Shown piece by piece: positions 48,090 to 57,664 of a stretch of DNA of 64,000 nucleotides. The translations under genes were made by a program, and so were the position numbers. This DNA comes from Pseudomonas sp. SORT22. GTDB lineage: Bacteria; Pseudomonadota; Gammaproteobacteria; Pseudomonadales; Pseudomonadaceae. The DNA is taken from contig NZ_CP071007.1 in the NCBI RefSeq assembly GCF_018417635.1, forward strand, positions 4,898,501 to 4,962,500, given 5' to 3'. Below the pieces are notes generated by a model that was given only the letters and a program-made list of their open reading frames with translations, was not told the DNA's origin and searched no databases. Positions within the stretch are counted from its first letter, which is position 1. The number at the start of each line of letters is the position of its first letter.

Positions 48090-51000
48090 ATGCCGTTGGC
48101 CAACCTGCCCTACTTTCATCCTGATGCCCTGCGCGCAGGTTATCTGCGTCACCTCGAGCACCTCGACGCCAGGCAACCGCTGAGCGCCGCGCAACGACAA
48201 TCCCTGCAACGACTGGGCGACGACCCGGCGCTGCGCGTCGACCGCCTGGATGCGGTGACTGGCGATGGCCAGGCCATAGCCCTGGACACCACCTTTCTGC
48301 TCAGCCGCGCCGACTGGCCCGAAGTGTTCATCTACAACCCCGACATCGGCCTGCAACGCTTTGCCGATCGGCGCCAGGCCAAGCAGACGCTGCTGGGCCT
48401 GCAGGATCAACCTGCGCTGATGGCAACAGTGCTGCGTTACGCACCACAGGCGCAACAGCAGTTACTGCAGCGCCAACCTGCTGTGGATTTTCAGGTCAAT
48501 CTGCTGGCTGCGCCGCTGTTCGACAGCCTGATGTTGACGATCAATGATCGCCTTGCCGACCAGGCCGCCCCCCTGCACACCCAGCAAGCAGCGCCCTCGA
48601 CCGCCACATTGCAGCAACTTGCCCGCACCCTCGGCAACGCCAGCCTGGATGCGCAATCGATGCAAACCCAGGTCGGACAATTGGCCCAGGAATACCAGGC
48701 CATGCTCGCCCAGCGCCCGAGCCTCAGCTCAGTCACCCGGGCACTGCTCAAGCACGAACTGTCCAGCTTTCTGCACAAAGCCCCTCCCCTGCACGCCATC
48801 AGCGTGCAACCGGAGGGCCGCAGTACCCCGGTCCTGTCGCTGCTCGAACTGATCTGGCACCCCGCCGATAACAGCCAATGGCGTGCCAGCGCCACCACCG
48901 CGGCTGAACTGCCGACCCCCTTACCGTTGCTCCCGCCGGCCTTGCTCGGCCATAGCGCCAGACGCTTGCGCCAGCACCTTCGCGGGCAACTGCAAGCAGT
49001 ATTGGTGCGCGACGGGCAACTGAGCCAAGACTACCAGGAGCAACTGCTGGCCCTGCTCAGCACGCTGGCCGAACGCCTGGGCGTTGCCTTTGCGCCTGCT
49101 GCGCTGCCCTCTCGGCGGGCGCGGATTCTGGCCCTGTACGACCGGGCCATCGCTGCGCGCCTGCCGGGCAACGTGGTCAAGGCCTTCAACCGCTATATCA
49201 GCGAAACCGATGCCATTGGCGCAACCCTGCGCGACCTGCAGGATCGCGCCAGGGCAGAGGCTGTTGCAGCCCATGCACCCGAGTGGCTGCGCCAGGCCTC
49301 GGCAGAAGATCAACATGCCTACTTACGCGTGTTGGCCAGCAACCTGCTGGGCGCAAACGATGATTACCTGTTCGATATCCCCGAAATCGACACCTATGCC
49401 CGCGAACAACTGCAGCAGCGCCTGGACCAGGATTTCGGCCCCGGCCACTACCGGCCTGAAGATATCCAGGTCACCACCAACCGCTGGATCACTGCGCCGC
49501 CACTGCCCGGGGAAATCCCCTTGTCACTGCCGGCCAGCTACGTGCGCCATCGCCAGTCCCTGGTTGACTATGCGCTCGATCATTACCGCGACTGGGACAA
49601 CGCAATCACCCTGGTGACCGACCAGAAGGGTGAGCTGCTGCCACCCACCTTGCGCAGCCAATACGTTCGTAAGGTGGCCAAGGCGCTGGATATTGGCGGC
49701 CACTACCAGCGCCTGCTGCAGCAGAAATTCGCCGAACACGACCCCGACTATGCCCGGCGCCTGGCAACCTTCTGCCGGCAACTGCCCGGGCAAATGCTCG
49801 AAGCGGCCTGGCGTGCCCGCCTCAAGGGCGAGCTCGATGGCGCAGCGCTACAGACGGTTACCCAGGTACTGGAACTGCCAGAAGACCGCACACAGCACAT
49901 GACACCACTGCTGTTGGTGGCCGATAGCGGGCTTGAACCGGACCAGGTGCCTGGCCTGTACCTGATCGGCAATCAGCAGGCGGGCCCGCTGGTGCTGTAC
50001 AGCCCTTACGACAGCCGCCAGGCCTATCGGCAATTTGCCGATAGCCGTGACCTGCTGAAAAAGATCAGGACCACGCCAGCGTTGCAGGCCTTGCTGCTCG
50101 GGCGTATGCCAGCGCAGATGCGCAAACGCTATGGGCGCGGCGGCTTTGAAGAGCCACACCTGCCATTTAGTGTGGAATCGGATTTCGACCTGCCGTTTTC
50201 TCGCCCCGGCCCCATCACCCTGGCCTGGCGTCCGATCGCGGGCAACCTGTTCAAGCAACTGTTCGTGGATAACGCCCAGATGCTCCAGGACATGGCCCAC
50301 GCCCAGCTGGTGACCCTCGAAGAGGCGCGCTGGCAAACCTTGAAGAACCTGCTCGGTCAGCTGTGGTTGCAAGCCAGCCTGTTTCTGCCGGGCAGGCTGG
50401 GCACGCTGCTGGGTATTTTCCAGACCGAAACCAGTGTGCTGCAAACCCTGGAAAAAGCCGACCGCAGCAACTGGAGCCAGTCACTGGCCGAACTCTGCGC
50501 GGCGCTGGTGCAGGGCCTGCTGGTTGGCAAAGACGCCGTCGGGGTCGAATCGCTGGAGAAGTTCTGGAAAAATCAGGAGAGCAGCCCGGCGCCCGAACGC
50601 CCGCAACCGGTCGAAGCCGGCGGTGTGCTGAGCGACCTCAGCGGCCGCCATACCCGTCGGGTCGTCTCCCGGGAACAGATCGCGATACTCGCAGTTGGCA
50701 TGCCACAGATCCAGCGCGTAAACCCTTATCGCGGCAACCTGATCCGCGAAGCGCACGATACTGCAGTAACCTACCTGGTGAACTGCCACTTCAACATCAG
50801 CCGCACCACAGCCCGCCAGCTACCCCTACAAACGGCCAGGGTCCTCAGGGACTTCTTCAACGTCGCGGATGTATCCGACACACTTCTGCTGCAAGTCAGC
50901 AGGCCGATAGAAAAACTGCTGACGCTGCTGTTGTCGCGTAATTACTCACCCGCCCATTCGACTCGCTATGTCATGGGCAGCAGAGTCGGTGCGCCTATCG

Positions 51001-51527
51001 ATGCCAGCGCCTTCGTCAACCCGGCCGACCGCAGCCGGCAGATCTTTCTGCTCGACGCCTTCTTCGACAACCCGACCATCAACCAGTTGCCGCTACAACG
51101 CCGATACGCCCAGCCGGCAGCCGCCAACCTCACCCGCGCCTTTACCTTGCTGCATGAACTGTCTCACCTGGCCTGCCAGACCCGCGACATCACCTACACC
51201 CTGGGTGTTGCCCCGTACGCCGACTGGCTGATCCCCGGCCCCGAGCGCGCCTGGCTGGAACGCGCCCACGAAAGCGGCTTCAGCGCCATGACGCCGATGA
51301 ACAAGTTGTTCACGTTGTACGATGAAGACACTGGCAGGCTGCGCGACTTGCGTCGCAGCGATCGCAAAGGCAAGAAACTGATCCTGAAGATCACCGGCGC
51401 GCAGGATCTGCAGCAAGCTCGTCAGGTGTTCCTGAGTGACAGCGAAAAACGCGCGCAGATCATGCTGTTCAATGCCGACAGCCTGGCATTGCTGATCTAC
51501 CGGTTGGGCGCAGAAATGCACCCTTGA
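48090..51527 (+). CDS. Large toxin-like protein (DUF6543/dermonecrotic type) with C-terminal zincin motif
   Basis: A 1145-residue protein without signal peptide or obvious membrane spans. The central part has the character of Pseudomonas dermonecrotic-toxin-like DUF6543 proteins (GPLVLYSPYDSRQAYRQFADSRDLL, RYGRGGFEEPHLPF). The C-terminal domain carries LLHELSH (His1022, Glu1023, His1026), then QTRDITY (Asp1033, Tyr1036) and NADSLALL (Asn1128), which together resemble the HExxH, GTxDxxY and NADSY elements of M35-like aspzincins. It is therefore a likely metallopeptidase effector. No immunity gene is adjacent; a host-directed role is possible. ATG at 48090 has only a weak ribosome binding site; a TTG lies seven codons earlier. 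Confidence 0.8.
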   Translation: MPLANLPYFHPDALRAGYLRHLEHLDARQPLSAAQRQSLQRLGDDPALRVDRLDAVTGDGQAIALDTTFLLSRADWPEVFIYNPDIGLQRFADRRQAKQTLLGLQDQPALMATVLRYAPQAQQQLLQRQPAVDFQVNLLAAPLFDSLMLTINDRLADQAAPLHTQQAAPSTATLQQLARTLGNASLDAQSMQTQVGQLAQEYQAMLAQRPSLSSVTRALLKHELSSFLHKAPPLHAISVQPEGRSTPVLSLLELIWHPADNSQWRASATTAAELPTPLPLLPPALLGHSARRLRQHLRGQLQAVLVRDGQLSQDYQEQLLALLSTLAERLGVAFAPAALPSRRARILALYDRAIAARLPGNVVKAFNRYISETDAIGATLRDLQDRARAEAVAAHAPEWLRQASAEDQHAYLRVLASNLLGANDDYLFDIPEIDTYAREQLQQRLDQDFGPGHYRPEDIQVTTNRWITAPPLPGEIPLSLPASYVRHRQSLVDYALDHYRDWDNAITLVTDQKGELLPPTLRSQYVRKVAKALDIGGHYQRLLQQKFAEHDPDYARRLATFCRQLPGQMLEAAWRARLKGELDGAALQTVTQVLELPEDRTQHMTPLLLVADSGLEPDQVPGLYLIGNQQAGPLVLYSPYDSRQAYRQFADSRDLLKKIRTTPALQALLLGRMPAQMRKRYGRGGFEEPHLPFSVESDFDLPFSRPGPITLAWRPIAGNLFKQLFVDNAQMLQDMAHAQLVTLEEARWQTLKNLLGQLWLQASLFLPGRLGTLLGIFQTETSVLQTLEKADRSNWSQSLAELCAALVQGLLVGKDAVGVESLEKFWKNQESSPAPERPQPVEAGGVLSDLSGRHTRRVVSREQIAILAVGMPQIQRVNPYRGNLIREAHDTAVTYLVNCHFNISRTTARQLPLQTARVLRDFFNVADVSDTLLLQVSRPIEKLLTLLLSRNYSPAHSTRYVMGSRVGAPIDASAFVNPADRSRQIFLLDAFFDNPTINQLPLQRRYAQPAAANLTRAFTLLHELSHLACQTRDITYTLGVAPYADWLIPGPERAWLERAHESGFSAMTPMNKLFTLYDEDTGRLRDLRRSDRKGKKLILKITGAQDLQQARQVFLSDSEKRAQIMLFNADSLALLIYRLGAEMHP

Positions 51528-51535
51528 AAGGAGGC

Positions 51536-51563
51536 GACCCCGCCACCCAGAAGCGGCGGGGTC
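51536..51563. terminator. Bidirectional hairpin between the toxin-like gene and prfC
   Basis: A nine-base stem GACCCCGCC/GGCGGGGTC with a 10-base loop lies between two convergent stops (8 bases after one, 6 bases before the other). It probably ends both transcripts. Confidence 0.65.
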
Positions 51564-51569
51564 GGGCAA

Positions 51570-53153
51570 TCAATGATGCTCGCGGGTAGCGCGGAACTTC
51601 ACATCCGGCCAGCGCTCTTCCATCAGCGCCAGGTTGACCCGGGTCGGGGCCAGGTAGGTCAGGTGACCACCGCCGTCGATGGCCAGGTTCTCCACGGCCT
51701 TGTTCTTGAATTCCTCAAGCTTCTTCTTGTCCTCGCAGCTGATCCAGCGCGCCGACCAGACGGTGATCGGCTCGTAGGCACACTCGACCTTGTACTCTTC
51801 CTTCAGGCGGCTGGCGACCACATCGAACTGCAGCACACCGACGGCGCCGAGGATGATGTCGTTGCTGCGCTCGGGGAAGAACACCTGGGTCGCGCCTTCT
51901 TCGGCCAGCTGCTGCAGGCCCTGGCGCAGTTGCTTGGACTTGAGCGGGTCTTTCAGGCGCACGCGGCGGAACAGCTCCGGGGCGAAGTGCGGAATACCGG
52001 TGAAGCCCAGGGCCTCGCCTTCGGTGAAGGTGTCACCGATCTGGATCGTGCCGTGGTTGTGCAAGCCAATGATGTCGCCGGCCCAGGCCTCTTCCAGTTG
52101 CTCACGCTCGGAGGAGAAGAAGGTCAGCGCATCGCCGATACGCAGGTCCTTGCCGGTGCGCACATGGCGCATCTTCATGCCTTTTTCGTAACGGCCGGAG
52201 CAGATACGCATGAAGGCGATACGGTCGCGGTGCTTGGGGTCCATGTTCGCCTGGATCTTGAACACGAAACCGCTGAACTTCTCTTCGGTCGGCTCGACAG
52301 CGCGCTCGTTGGCCTCGCGCGGCAGCGGGCGTGGCGCCCAGTCGACGACGGCATCGAGCACATGGTCGACACCGAAGTTGCCCAGCGCGGTACCGAAGAA
52401 CACAGGGGTCAGCTCGCCGCGCATGAACTCGTCCTGGTCGAATTCGTGGCAGGCGCCCTGTACCAGCTCCAGCTGCTCGAGGAAGCGCTCGTATTCGTCG
52501 CCCAGGTGGGTACGGGCTTCATCGGAGTCGAGCTTCTCGATGATCTTCACCTCGGTGCGCTCGTGGCCATGGCCCGGGGTGTAGACAATGATGTAGTCGC
52601 CGGCCAGGTGATACACGCCCTTGAAGTCGCGGTAGCAACCGATCGGCCAGGTGATCGGCGCTGCCTTGATCTTCAATACCGCTTCGATTTCGTCGAGCAG
52701 TTCGATCGGGTCGCGGATGTCACGGTCGAGTTTGTTGATGAAGCTGACGATCGGCGTGTCGCGCAGCCGGCAGACGTCCATCAGGGCGATGGTCCGCGGC
52801 TCGACGCCCTTACCGCCGTCGAGCACCATCAGCGCCGAGTCGACGGCGGTCAGGGTGCGGTAGGTATCTTCCGAGAAGTCTTCGTGGCCCGGGGTGTCGA
52901 GCAGGTTGATCATGTGCTCGCGATAGGGGAACTGCATCACCGAGGTGGTGATGGAGATACCACGCTGCTTCTCCATTTCCATCCAGTCGGAGGTGGCATG
53001 GCGGTCGGACTTTCGCGATTTCACCGTACCGGCAACGGCAATCGCCTTGCCCATCAGCAACAGCTTCTCGGTGATGGTGGTCTTACCCGCATCGGGGTGG
53101 GAAATAATGGCGAAGGTGCGGCGTTTCGCGACTTCGGCGGCCTGGTTGGTCAT
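51570..53153 (-). CDS. prfC: Peptide chain release factor 3
   Basis: A 527-residue GTPase that removes RF1/RF2 from the ribosome after termination. GTP-binding motifs are [17 protein letters not shown] and NKLDRD; the C-terminal RF3 domain follows. The start at 53153 ([26 protein letters not shown]) matches the family; a further 14 in-frame codons upstream are not conserved in character. Confidence 0.98.
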   Translation of the reverse strand: MTNQAAEVAKRRTFAIISHPDAGKTTITEKLLLMGKAIAVAGTVKSRKSDRHATSDWMEMEKQRGISITTSVMQFPYREHMINLLDTPGHEDFSEDTYRTLTAVDSALMVLDGGKGVEPRTIALMDVCRLRDTPIVSFINKLDRDIRDPIELLDEIEAVLKIKAAPITWPIGCYRDFKGVYHLAGDYIIVYTPGHGHERTEVKIIEKLDSDEARTHLGDEYERFLEQLELVQGACHEFDQDEFMRGELTPVFFGTALGNFGVDHVLDAVVDWAPRPLPREANERAVEPTEEKFSGFVFKIQANMDPKHRDRIAFMRICSGRYEKGMKMRHVRTGKDLRIGDALTFFSSEREQLEEAWAGDIIGLHNHGTIQIGDTFTEGEALGFTGIPHFAPELFRRVRLKDPLKSKQLRQGLQQLAEEGATQVFFPERSNDIILGAVGVLQFDVVASRLKEEYKVECAYEPITVWSARWISCEDKKKLEEFKNKAVENLAIDGGGHLTYLAPTRVNLALMEERWPDVKFRATREHH

Positions 53154-53258
53154 GGGAAATCGCCTGGCAGGTGATTCAAAAAGGGCCAGTATCATACCCG
53201 AAGTCGAACGGGGACCAAAGCCTGAGACCTCCGCCTGTCGCGCGAAACGAAGTGTAGG

Positions 53259-53588
53259 CTACTTGTGTCCAGGCAAATTTTCAGTGAAGCCCTCAAGAGT
53301 GACAGGCCCGCGGTCTGGCATGTGTGCAACCAGCTCGAGTGTTCCACCCATTGCCTCGACATAGCTACGCAGAGTCGAGATCAACATATCGCTACGTTTT
53401 TCAATCTTGGAAATATTCGCCTGACCTACCTCCAGCCGCTTGGACATTCCTTCCTGAGTCAACTCCAGCTGTTTGCGCAACGCCTGCAGGGTCATTTCCT
53501 CGCGGATCAACTCACGCCCGCGTTGTTCGACACGCGCCCTTCGTTCGGGCGCAAGGCTGTTGATGACATCATCAAGTGTTTTGGACAT
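53259..53588 (-). CDS. XRE/HigA-type antitoxin (HTH)
   Basis: A 109-residue Cro/CI-type helix-turn-helix protein: LRKQLELTQEGMSKRLEVGQANISKIEKRSDMLISTLRSYVEAMGG is the HTH region with the C-terminal part usual for RelE/HigB-linked antitoxins. GAGGAG precedes the ATG at 53588. It overlaps the end of a toxin-like reading frame by 17 bases, the usual arrangement for toxin-first pairs. It looks intact. Confidence 0.85.
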   Translation of the reverse strand: MSKTLDDVINSLAPERRARVEQRGRELIREEMTLQALRKQLELTQEGMSKRLEVGQANISKIEKRSDMLISTLRSYVEAMGGTLELVAHMPDRGPVTLEGFTENLPGHK

Positions 53589-53802
53589 GCTCCTCACCTC
53601 CTGACAGATACCTGTCGAAGCGCTCATCGGCGCGCCGAATAAAATTTCGATAAAACCGTTTCTGGCTGACTCCAGCCTTGTCACCCGCAACCAGGATAAC
53701 GGCGCGACGCTTGGGATCGAACGCAAAAGCCACCCGCCGAAACTCGGCACAAAAGCTGATTGACCATGACAACAAAATACCTCCAGAGGAATATTCCCTC
53801 AA
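53572..53802 (-). pseudogene. Remnant of a RelE/HigB-type toxin
   Basis: The 76-residue frame keeps the C-terminal half of a RelE/ParE-like toxin: FRRVAFAFDPKRRAVILVAGDKAG...FYRNFIRRADERFDRYL aligns with the usual FAFDPRR..LL.GGDK motif and the closing helix. Family members are about 110-125 residues, and the N-terminal half is missing; upstream the frame stays open only to a TGA near 53872 and the intervening residues (HCRGKVHDSRLREYS) are barely recognisable. No good start codon is present (TTG at best). I interpret it as a decayed toxin left beside a working antitoxin. Confidence 0.6.
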
Positions 53803-54182
53803 GCGACTATCATGAACTTTTCCACGGCAATGCTGAGCTTCATGACAGACGGCTGGATAGCAGACGTATCACTGGTGCCAGGGAGGAAATGACCAGTTTT
53901 CTGGTGCGAAGCGCCTCGCGTCTCAGGGATTAACGCTGGCCAAATGCCGCTTCAGATGGGAACCTTTACGGCTGTGGAGGCGTCCACTGCCCTGATACGC
54001 AATCGGTCATGACCGTTCGTCAGGGTTGGTTTCACCGGCACTACGAGCCTGACGAGGCTTCGCTTATGGCGTGTTCCGCTCCGTTTCCGGACAACGCGCT
54101 GCTTATCGCGATCACACTGCCTGCCGCCTGGAATGGTGGCCGCCACGGGAGTGTGTTCGCCGACAACAAAAGGAGTCCGCCT
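53803..54182. other. Non-coding region before the osmoprotectant operon
   Basis: About 380 bases with no convincing gene besides the toxin remnant's degraded upstream part. It contains the 12-base perfect palindrome CGGTCATGACCG (54004-54015), a possible operator. The frame of the first permease is open from 54009 but the encoded stretch is not permease-like; AAAAGGAG and a GTG at 54183 mark the true start. Confidence 0.5.
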
Positions 54183-54896
54183 GTGGCTAAAAGCTATGGC
54201 AAGGGGCTGATGGGATGTGCCTTCGTGCTCGTCATCCTGGCCCTGCTGATCCACTGGATCGGCATCGATACGATCGCGCACTACCGCGCCGATTTGTGGT
54301 TCTACCTGCAAGCGCACCTGATGCTGGTGTTGCTGTCGATGGTGGCGGCGTTAGCCGTGGGCATACCCGCCGGGATTGCCTTGAGTCGACCGCACCGGGT
54401 CGACCGCGCCGAACGCTTCATGCAGTTTTTCAACATTGGCAACACCATTCCCCCTCTGGCCGTTCTGGCCATTGCCCTGAGTTTCCTGGGCATTGGCGCC
54501 GGTCCCGCGATCTTCGCGCTGTTCCTCGCTTCCCTCCTGCCAATCGTGCGTAACACTTACGAAGGCCTGAAAAACGTACCCGCCTCGCTCAAGGAAGCCG
54601 CCACCGGCATCGGCATGACCCCGGGCCAGACCCTCTGGCGTGTCGAGTTGCCCAACGCCGTGCCGATCATCGTCGGCGGTGTGCGGGTGGCCCTGGCGAT
54701 CAACGTCGGTACCGCACCGCTGTCGTTCCTGATCGGCGCCAACAGCCTGGGCAGCCTGATTTTCCCCGGCATTGCCCTGAACAATCAGCCGCAACTGCTG
54801 CTTGGCGCTGCCTGCACCGCCCTGCTCGCCCTGCTGCTCGACGCCCTGGTGGCGCAGTCCAGCCGCCGTTGGCTTGAACGCGGCCTGGCCCACTAA
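54183..54896 (+). CDS. Osmoprotectant ABC transporter permease (OpuC/YehW type) 1
   Basis: A 237-residue inner-membrane permease with about six spans, a glycine betaine/choline/carnitine-type uptake subunit. AAGGAG followed by seven bases and GTG fixes the start. The EAA loop NVPASLKEAATGIGMTPGQTLWRVELPNAVPIIVGGVRVALAIN couples to the ATPase. First gene of permease-SBP-permease-ATPase. Confidence 0.9.
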   Translation: MAKSYGKGLMGCAFVLVILALLIHWIGIDTIAHYRADLWFYLQAHLMLVLLSMVAALAVGIPAGIALSRPHRVDRAERFMQFFNIGNTIPPLAVLAIALSFLGIGAGPAIFALFLASLLPIVRNTYEGLKNVPASLKEAATGIGMTPGQTLWRVELPNAVPIIVGGVRVALAINVGTAPLSFLIGANSLGSLIFPGIALNNQPQLLLGAACTALLALLLDALVAQSSRRWLERGLAH

Positions 54897-54910
54897 GCGA
54901 AGGAACTGTC

Positions 54911-55819
54911 ATGAAAAGAATCGCCTTGTTGTTGGGCGCGGCCCTGCTGTTCGCAGGATTTGCCCAGGCCGCGAACAAACCTGTGATCCGCCTCGGTGCG
55001 CGGGTCTTCACCGAGCAAACGGTACTGGCTGAAATCACCGCCCAGTACCTCAACCAGCATGGTTTTGACGTGCGCATCACCGGCGGCCTGGGCAGCAACC
55101 TGGCCCGCAGCGCCCACGAAACCGGGCAGCTGGACATGGTCTGGGAATACACCGGTGTTTCGCTGGTATCCTACAACCATATCGACGAACGCATGCCCAG
55201 CGCAGCGGCCACCTACGCCAGGGTCAAGGAGCTGGATGCGCAAAAAGACCTGATCTGGCTGACACCGTCGAAGTTCAGCAACACCTACGCCCTGGCGCTG
55301 CCGCGCAAGGTTGCCGACCAGTACCCGCAGGTCAACAGCATCAGTGAGCTGAACCAGGTGCTGCGCGACGAGAAGGACCGCACCCACGTGGTGGCCCTGG
55401 ACACCGAGTTCGCCAACCGCCCCGACGGCCTGGTGGGCCTGACCGAAACCTACGACCTGCAACTGACCCGCCGCGACATCCGCCAGATGGACGCCGGCCT
55501 GGTCTACACCGCGCTGCGCAACGGCCAGGTGTTCAGTGGCCTGGTGTACACCACCGACGGGCGCCTGAGCGCCTTCGACCTCAAGCTGCTGGAAGACGAC
55601 AAGCACTACTTCCCCGACTACACCGCAGCCCCGGTAGTGCGCAAGGCCGTGCTCGACGCCAACCCGCAACTGGCCAGCCTGCTCAAACCGCTGGCCGAGC
55701 AGCTCGACGACGAGACCATGCGCCAGCTCAACGCCAAGGTCGATGTCGAACACCAGAGCCCGGGCAAAGTCGCCGCCGAGTACCTGCGCCAGCATCCACC
55801 TGCACAGGAGCAGCCATAA
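54911..55819 (+). CDS. Osmoprotectant ABC transporter substrate-binding protein (OpuCC/OsmX type)
   Basis: A 302-residue periplasmic quaternary-amine-binding protein with signal peptide (MKRIALLLGAALLFAGFAQA). Motifs RLGARVFTEQTVLAEITAQYL and GQLDMVWEYTGVSL are typical of the family that binds betaine, choline or carnitine with aromatic residues. It lies between the two permease genes, 14 bases after the first and one base before the second. Confidence 0.93.
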   Translation: MKRIALLLGAALLFAGFAQAANKPVIRLGARVFTEQTVLAEITAQYLNQHGFDVRITGGLGSNLARSAHETGQLDMVWEYTGVSLVSYNHIDERMPSAAATYARVKELDAQKDLIWLTPSKFSNTYALALPRKVADQYPQVNSISELNQVLRDEKDRTHVVALDTEFANRPDGLVGLTETYDLQLTRRDIRQMDAGLVYTALRNGQVFSGLVYTTDGRLSAFDLKLLEDDKHYFPDYTAAPVVRKAVLDANPQLASLLKPLAEQLDDETMRQLNAKVDVEHQSPGKVAAEYLRQHPPAQEQP

Positions 55820-55820
55820 C

Positions 55821-56468
55821 ATGCTCGATACCTTTACCCACCTCGACTGGGCCCAGGTACTGCACCTGACCTGGCAGCACATCACCCTGGTCGGCATCGC
55901 CGTCAGCCTGGCGATTGTCTTCGGCGTACCGCTGGGCATCCTCATGACCCGCTTCCCGGCCCTCGCCGGCCCCCTGCAGGCCAGCGCCACGGTGCTGCTG
56001 ACCATCCCCTCGATCGCCCTGTTCGGCCTGTTGCTGCCGTTCTACTCCAAGTTCGGCCAGGGCCTGGGGCCGCTGCCGGCGATCACCGCGGTGTTCCTCT
56101 ATTCGCTGTTGCCGATCCTGCGCAACACCTACCTGGCCCTGACCAATGTCGAACCGGGTATTCGTGAAGCCGCCCGCGGCATCGGCATGACCTTCGGCCA
56201 GCGCCTGCGCATGGTCGAGCTGCCCATCGCCGTACCGGTAATCCTTGCCGGGGTGCGCACCGCCGTGGTCATGAACATCGGCGTCATGACCATCGCCGCG
56301 ACCATCGGCGCTGGTGGCCTGGGCGTGCTCATCCTCACCTCCATCAGCCGCAGCGACATGTCGATGCTGCTGGTCGGCGCCGTGCTGGTGAGCCTCCTGG
56401 CCATCTTCGCCGACCTGCTGCTGCAAGCCCTGCAACGCTCCCTGACTCCAAAAGGACTGCGCCCATGA
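55821..56468 (+). CDS. Osmoprotectant ABC transporter permease (OpuC/YehY type) 2
   Basis: A 215-residue permease partner with EAA loop NVEPGIREAARGIGMTFGQRLRMVELPIAVPVILAGVRTAVVMNIG. The start ATG is one base after the binding-protein stop and the stop overlaps the ATPase start by four bases (ATGA). It forms the membrane channel with permease 1. Confidence 0.93.
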   Translation: MLDTFTHLDWAQVLHLTWQHITLVGIAVSLAIVFGVPLGILMTRFPALAGPLQASATVLLTIPSIALFGLLLPFYSKFGQGLGPLPAITAVFLYSLLPILRNTYLALTNVEPGIREAARGIGMTFGQRLRMVELPIAVPVILAGVRTAVVMNIGVMTIAATIGAGGLGVLILTSISRSDMSMLLVGAVLVSLLAIFADLLLQALQRSLTPKGLRP

Positions 56469-57619
56469 TCGAACTTCAGAACCTCAGCAAGACCTTCCAC
56501 GCCAACGGCAAAGACGTCAAAGCCGTCGACTCGGTCAGCCTGACCGTCAACGAAGGCGAGATCTGCGTGTTCCTCGGCCCCTCCGGTTGCGGCAAGAGCA
56601 CCACGCTGAAAATGATCAACCGCTTGATTGCGCCGACCTCGGGCAAGGTGCTGATCAACGGCGAAGACACCACCGGCCTTGATGAAGTGACCCTGCGCCG
56701 GCGCATCGGCTACGTTATCCAGCAAATCGGTCTGTTCCCCAACATGACCATCGAGGAGAACATCACCGTGGTCCCGCGCCTGCTCGGCTGGGACAAGCAA
56801 AAATGCCACGAGCGCGCCCGCGAGTTGATGAGCATGATCAAGCTCGAGCCCAAGCAATACCTGCAACGCTACCCGCGTGAGTTGTCCGGTGGCCAGCAAC
56901 AGCGTATCGGCGTGATCCGCGCCCTGGCCGCCGAAGCGCCCTTGCTGCTGATGGACGAGCCGTTCGGTGCGGTCGACCCGATCAACCGCGAGATGATCCA
57001 GAACGAGTTCTTCGAGATGCAGCGGGCGCTGAACAAGACCGTGATCATGGTCAGCCACGACATCGACGAGGCGATCAAGCTGGGTGACAAAATTGCGATT
57101 TTCCGTGCCGGCAAGCTGATCCAGATCGACCACCCGGACACCCTGCTGGCGCACCCTGCCGACGACTTCGTCAGCAACTTCGTTGGCCAGGACAGCACCC
57201 TCAAGCGCCTGTTGCTGGTGCGTGCCGAAGACGCCGCCGACAACGCGCCGTCGGTCAGCCCGGAAACGCCAGTGGCCGACGCCCTGGAGCTGATGGACGA
57301 ACATGACCGCCGCTACGTGGTGGTCACCGATGGGCAGAACAAGGCCATGGGTTACGTGCGTCGTCGCGACCTGCATCGCCAGCAAGGCAGCTGCGTTGAT
57401 TTTCTGCGCACCTTCAACGCCACCGCCTCGCACGATGAGCACCTGCGCATCCTGCTGTCGCGGATGTACGAGTTCAATCGCTCATGGTTGCCGGTGCTGG
57501 ACGCCGAGCAGGTGTTCCTCGGCGAAGTGACCCAGGAATCGATCGCCGCTTACCTGAGCTCGGGGCGGTCGCGGGGGGGCAAGACCAGCATTGTGTCGCC
57601 GGCTGAAGCGGTCGCGTAA
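56465..57619 (+). CDS. Osmoprotectant ABC transporter ATP-binding protein (OpuCA/OsmV type)
   Basis: A 384-residue ATPase: Walker A GPSGCGKST (residues about 37-45), signature LSGGQQQRIG, Walker B LLLMDEPFGAVD, followed by two C-terminal CBS domains (from about residue 255) that in OpuA sense ionic strength or cyclic dinucleotides. It closes the operon; fecA converges on it after 45 bases. Confidence 0.95.
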   Translation: MIELQNLSKTFHANGKDVKAVDSVSLTVNEGEICVFLGPSGCGKSTTLKMINRLIAPTSGKVLINGEDTTGLDEVTLRRRIGYVIQQIGLFPNMTIEENITVVPRLLGWDKQKCHERARELMSMIKLEPKQYLQRYPRELSGGQQQRIGVIRALAAEAPLLLMDEPFGAVDPINREMIQNEFFEMQRALNKTVIMVSHDIDEAIKLGDKIAIFRAGKLIQIDHPDTLLAHPADDFVSNFVGQDSTLKRLLLVRAEDAADNAPSVSPETPVADALELMDEHDRRYVVVTDGQNKAMGYVRRRDLHRQQGSCVDFLRTFNATASHDEHLRILLSRMYEFNRSWLPVLDAEQVFLGEVTQESIAAYLSSGRSRGGKTSIVSPAEAVA

Positions 57620-57664
57620 CGCTGAAAAGCATCGCGGCGACCCGACTTGCCCCGGGATCAGGCC

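Noticed and set aside
51573..53174. 533-codon frame opposite prfC
   Set aside because: Mirrors the codon structure of prfC; repetitive hydrophobic/acidic translation without domain character.
54009..54182. 58-codon N-terminal extension of osmoprotectant permease 1
   Set aside because: Not hydrophobic or permease-like, and AAAAGGAG with GTG at 54183 gives a proper start.
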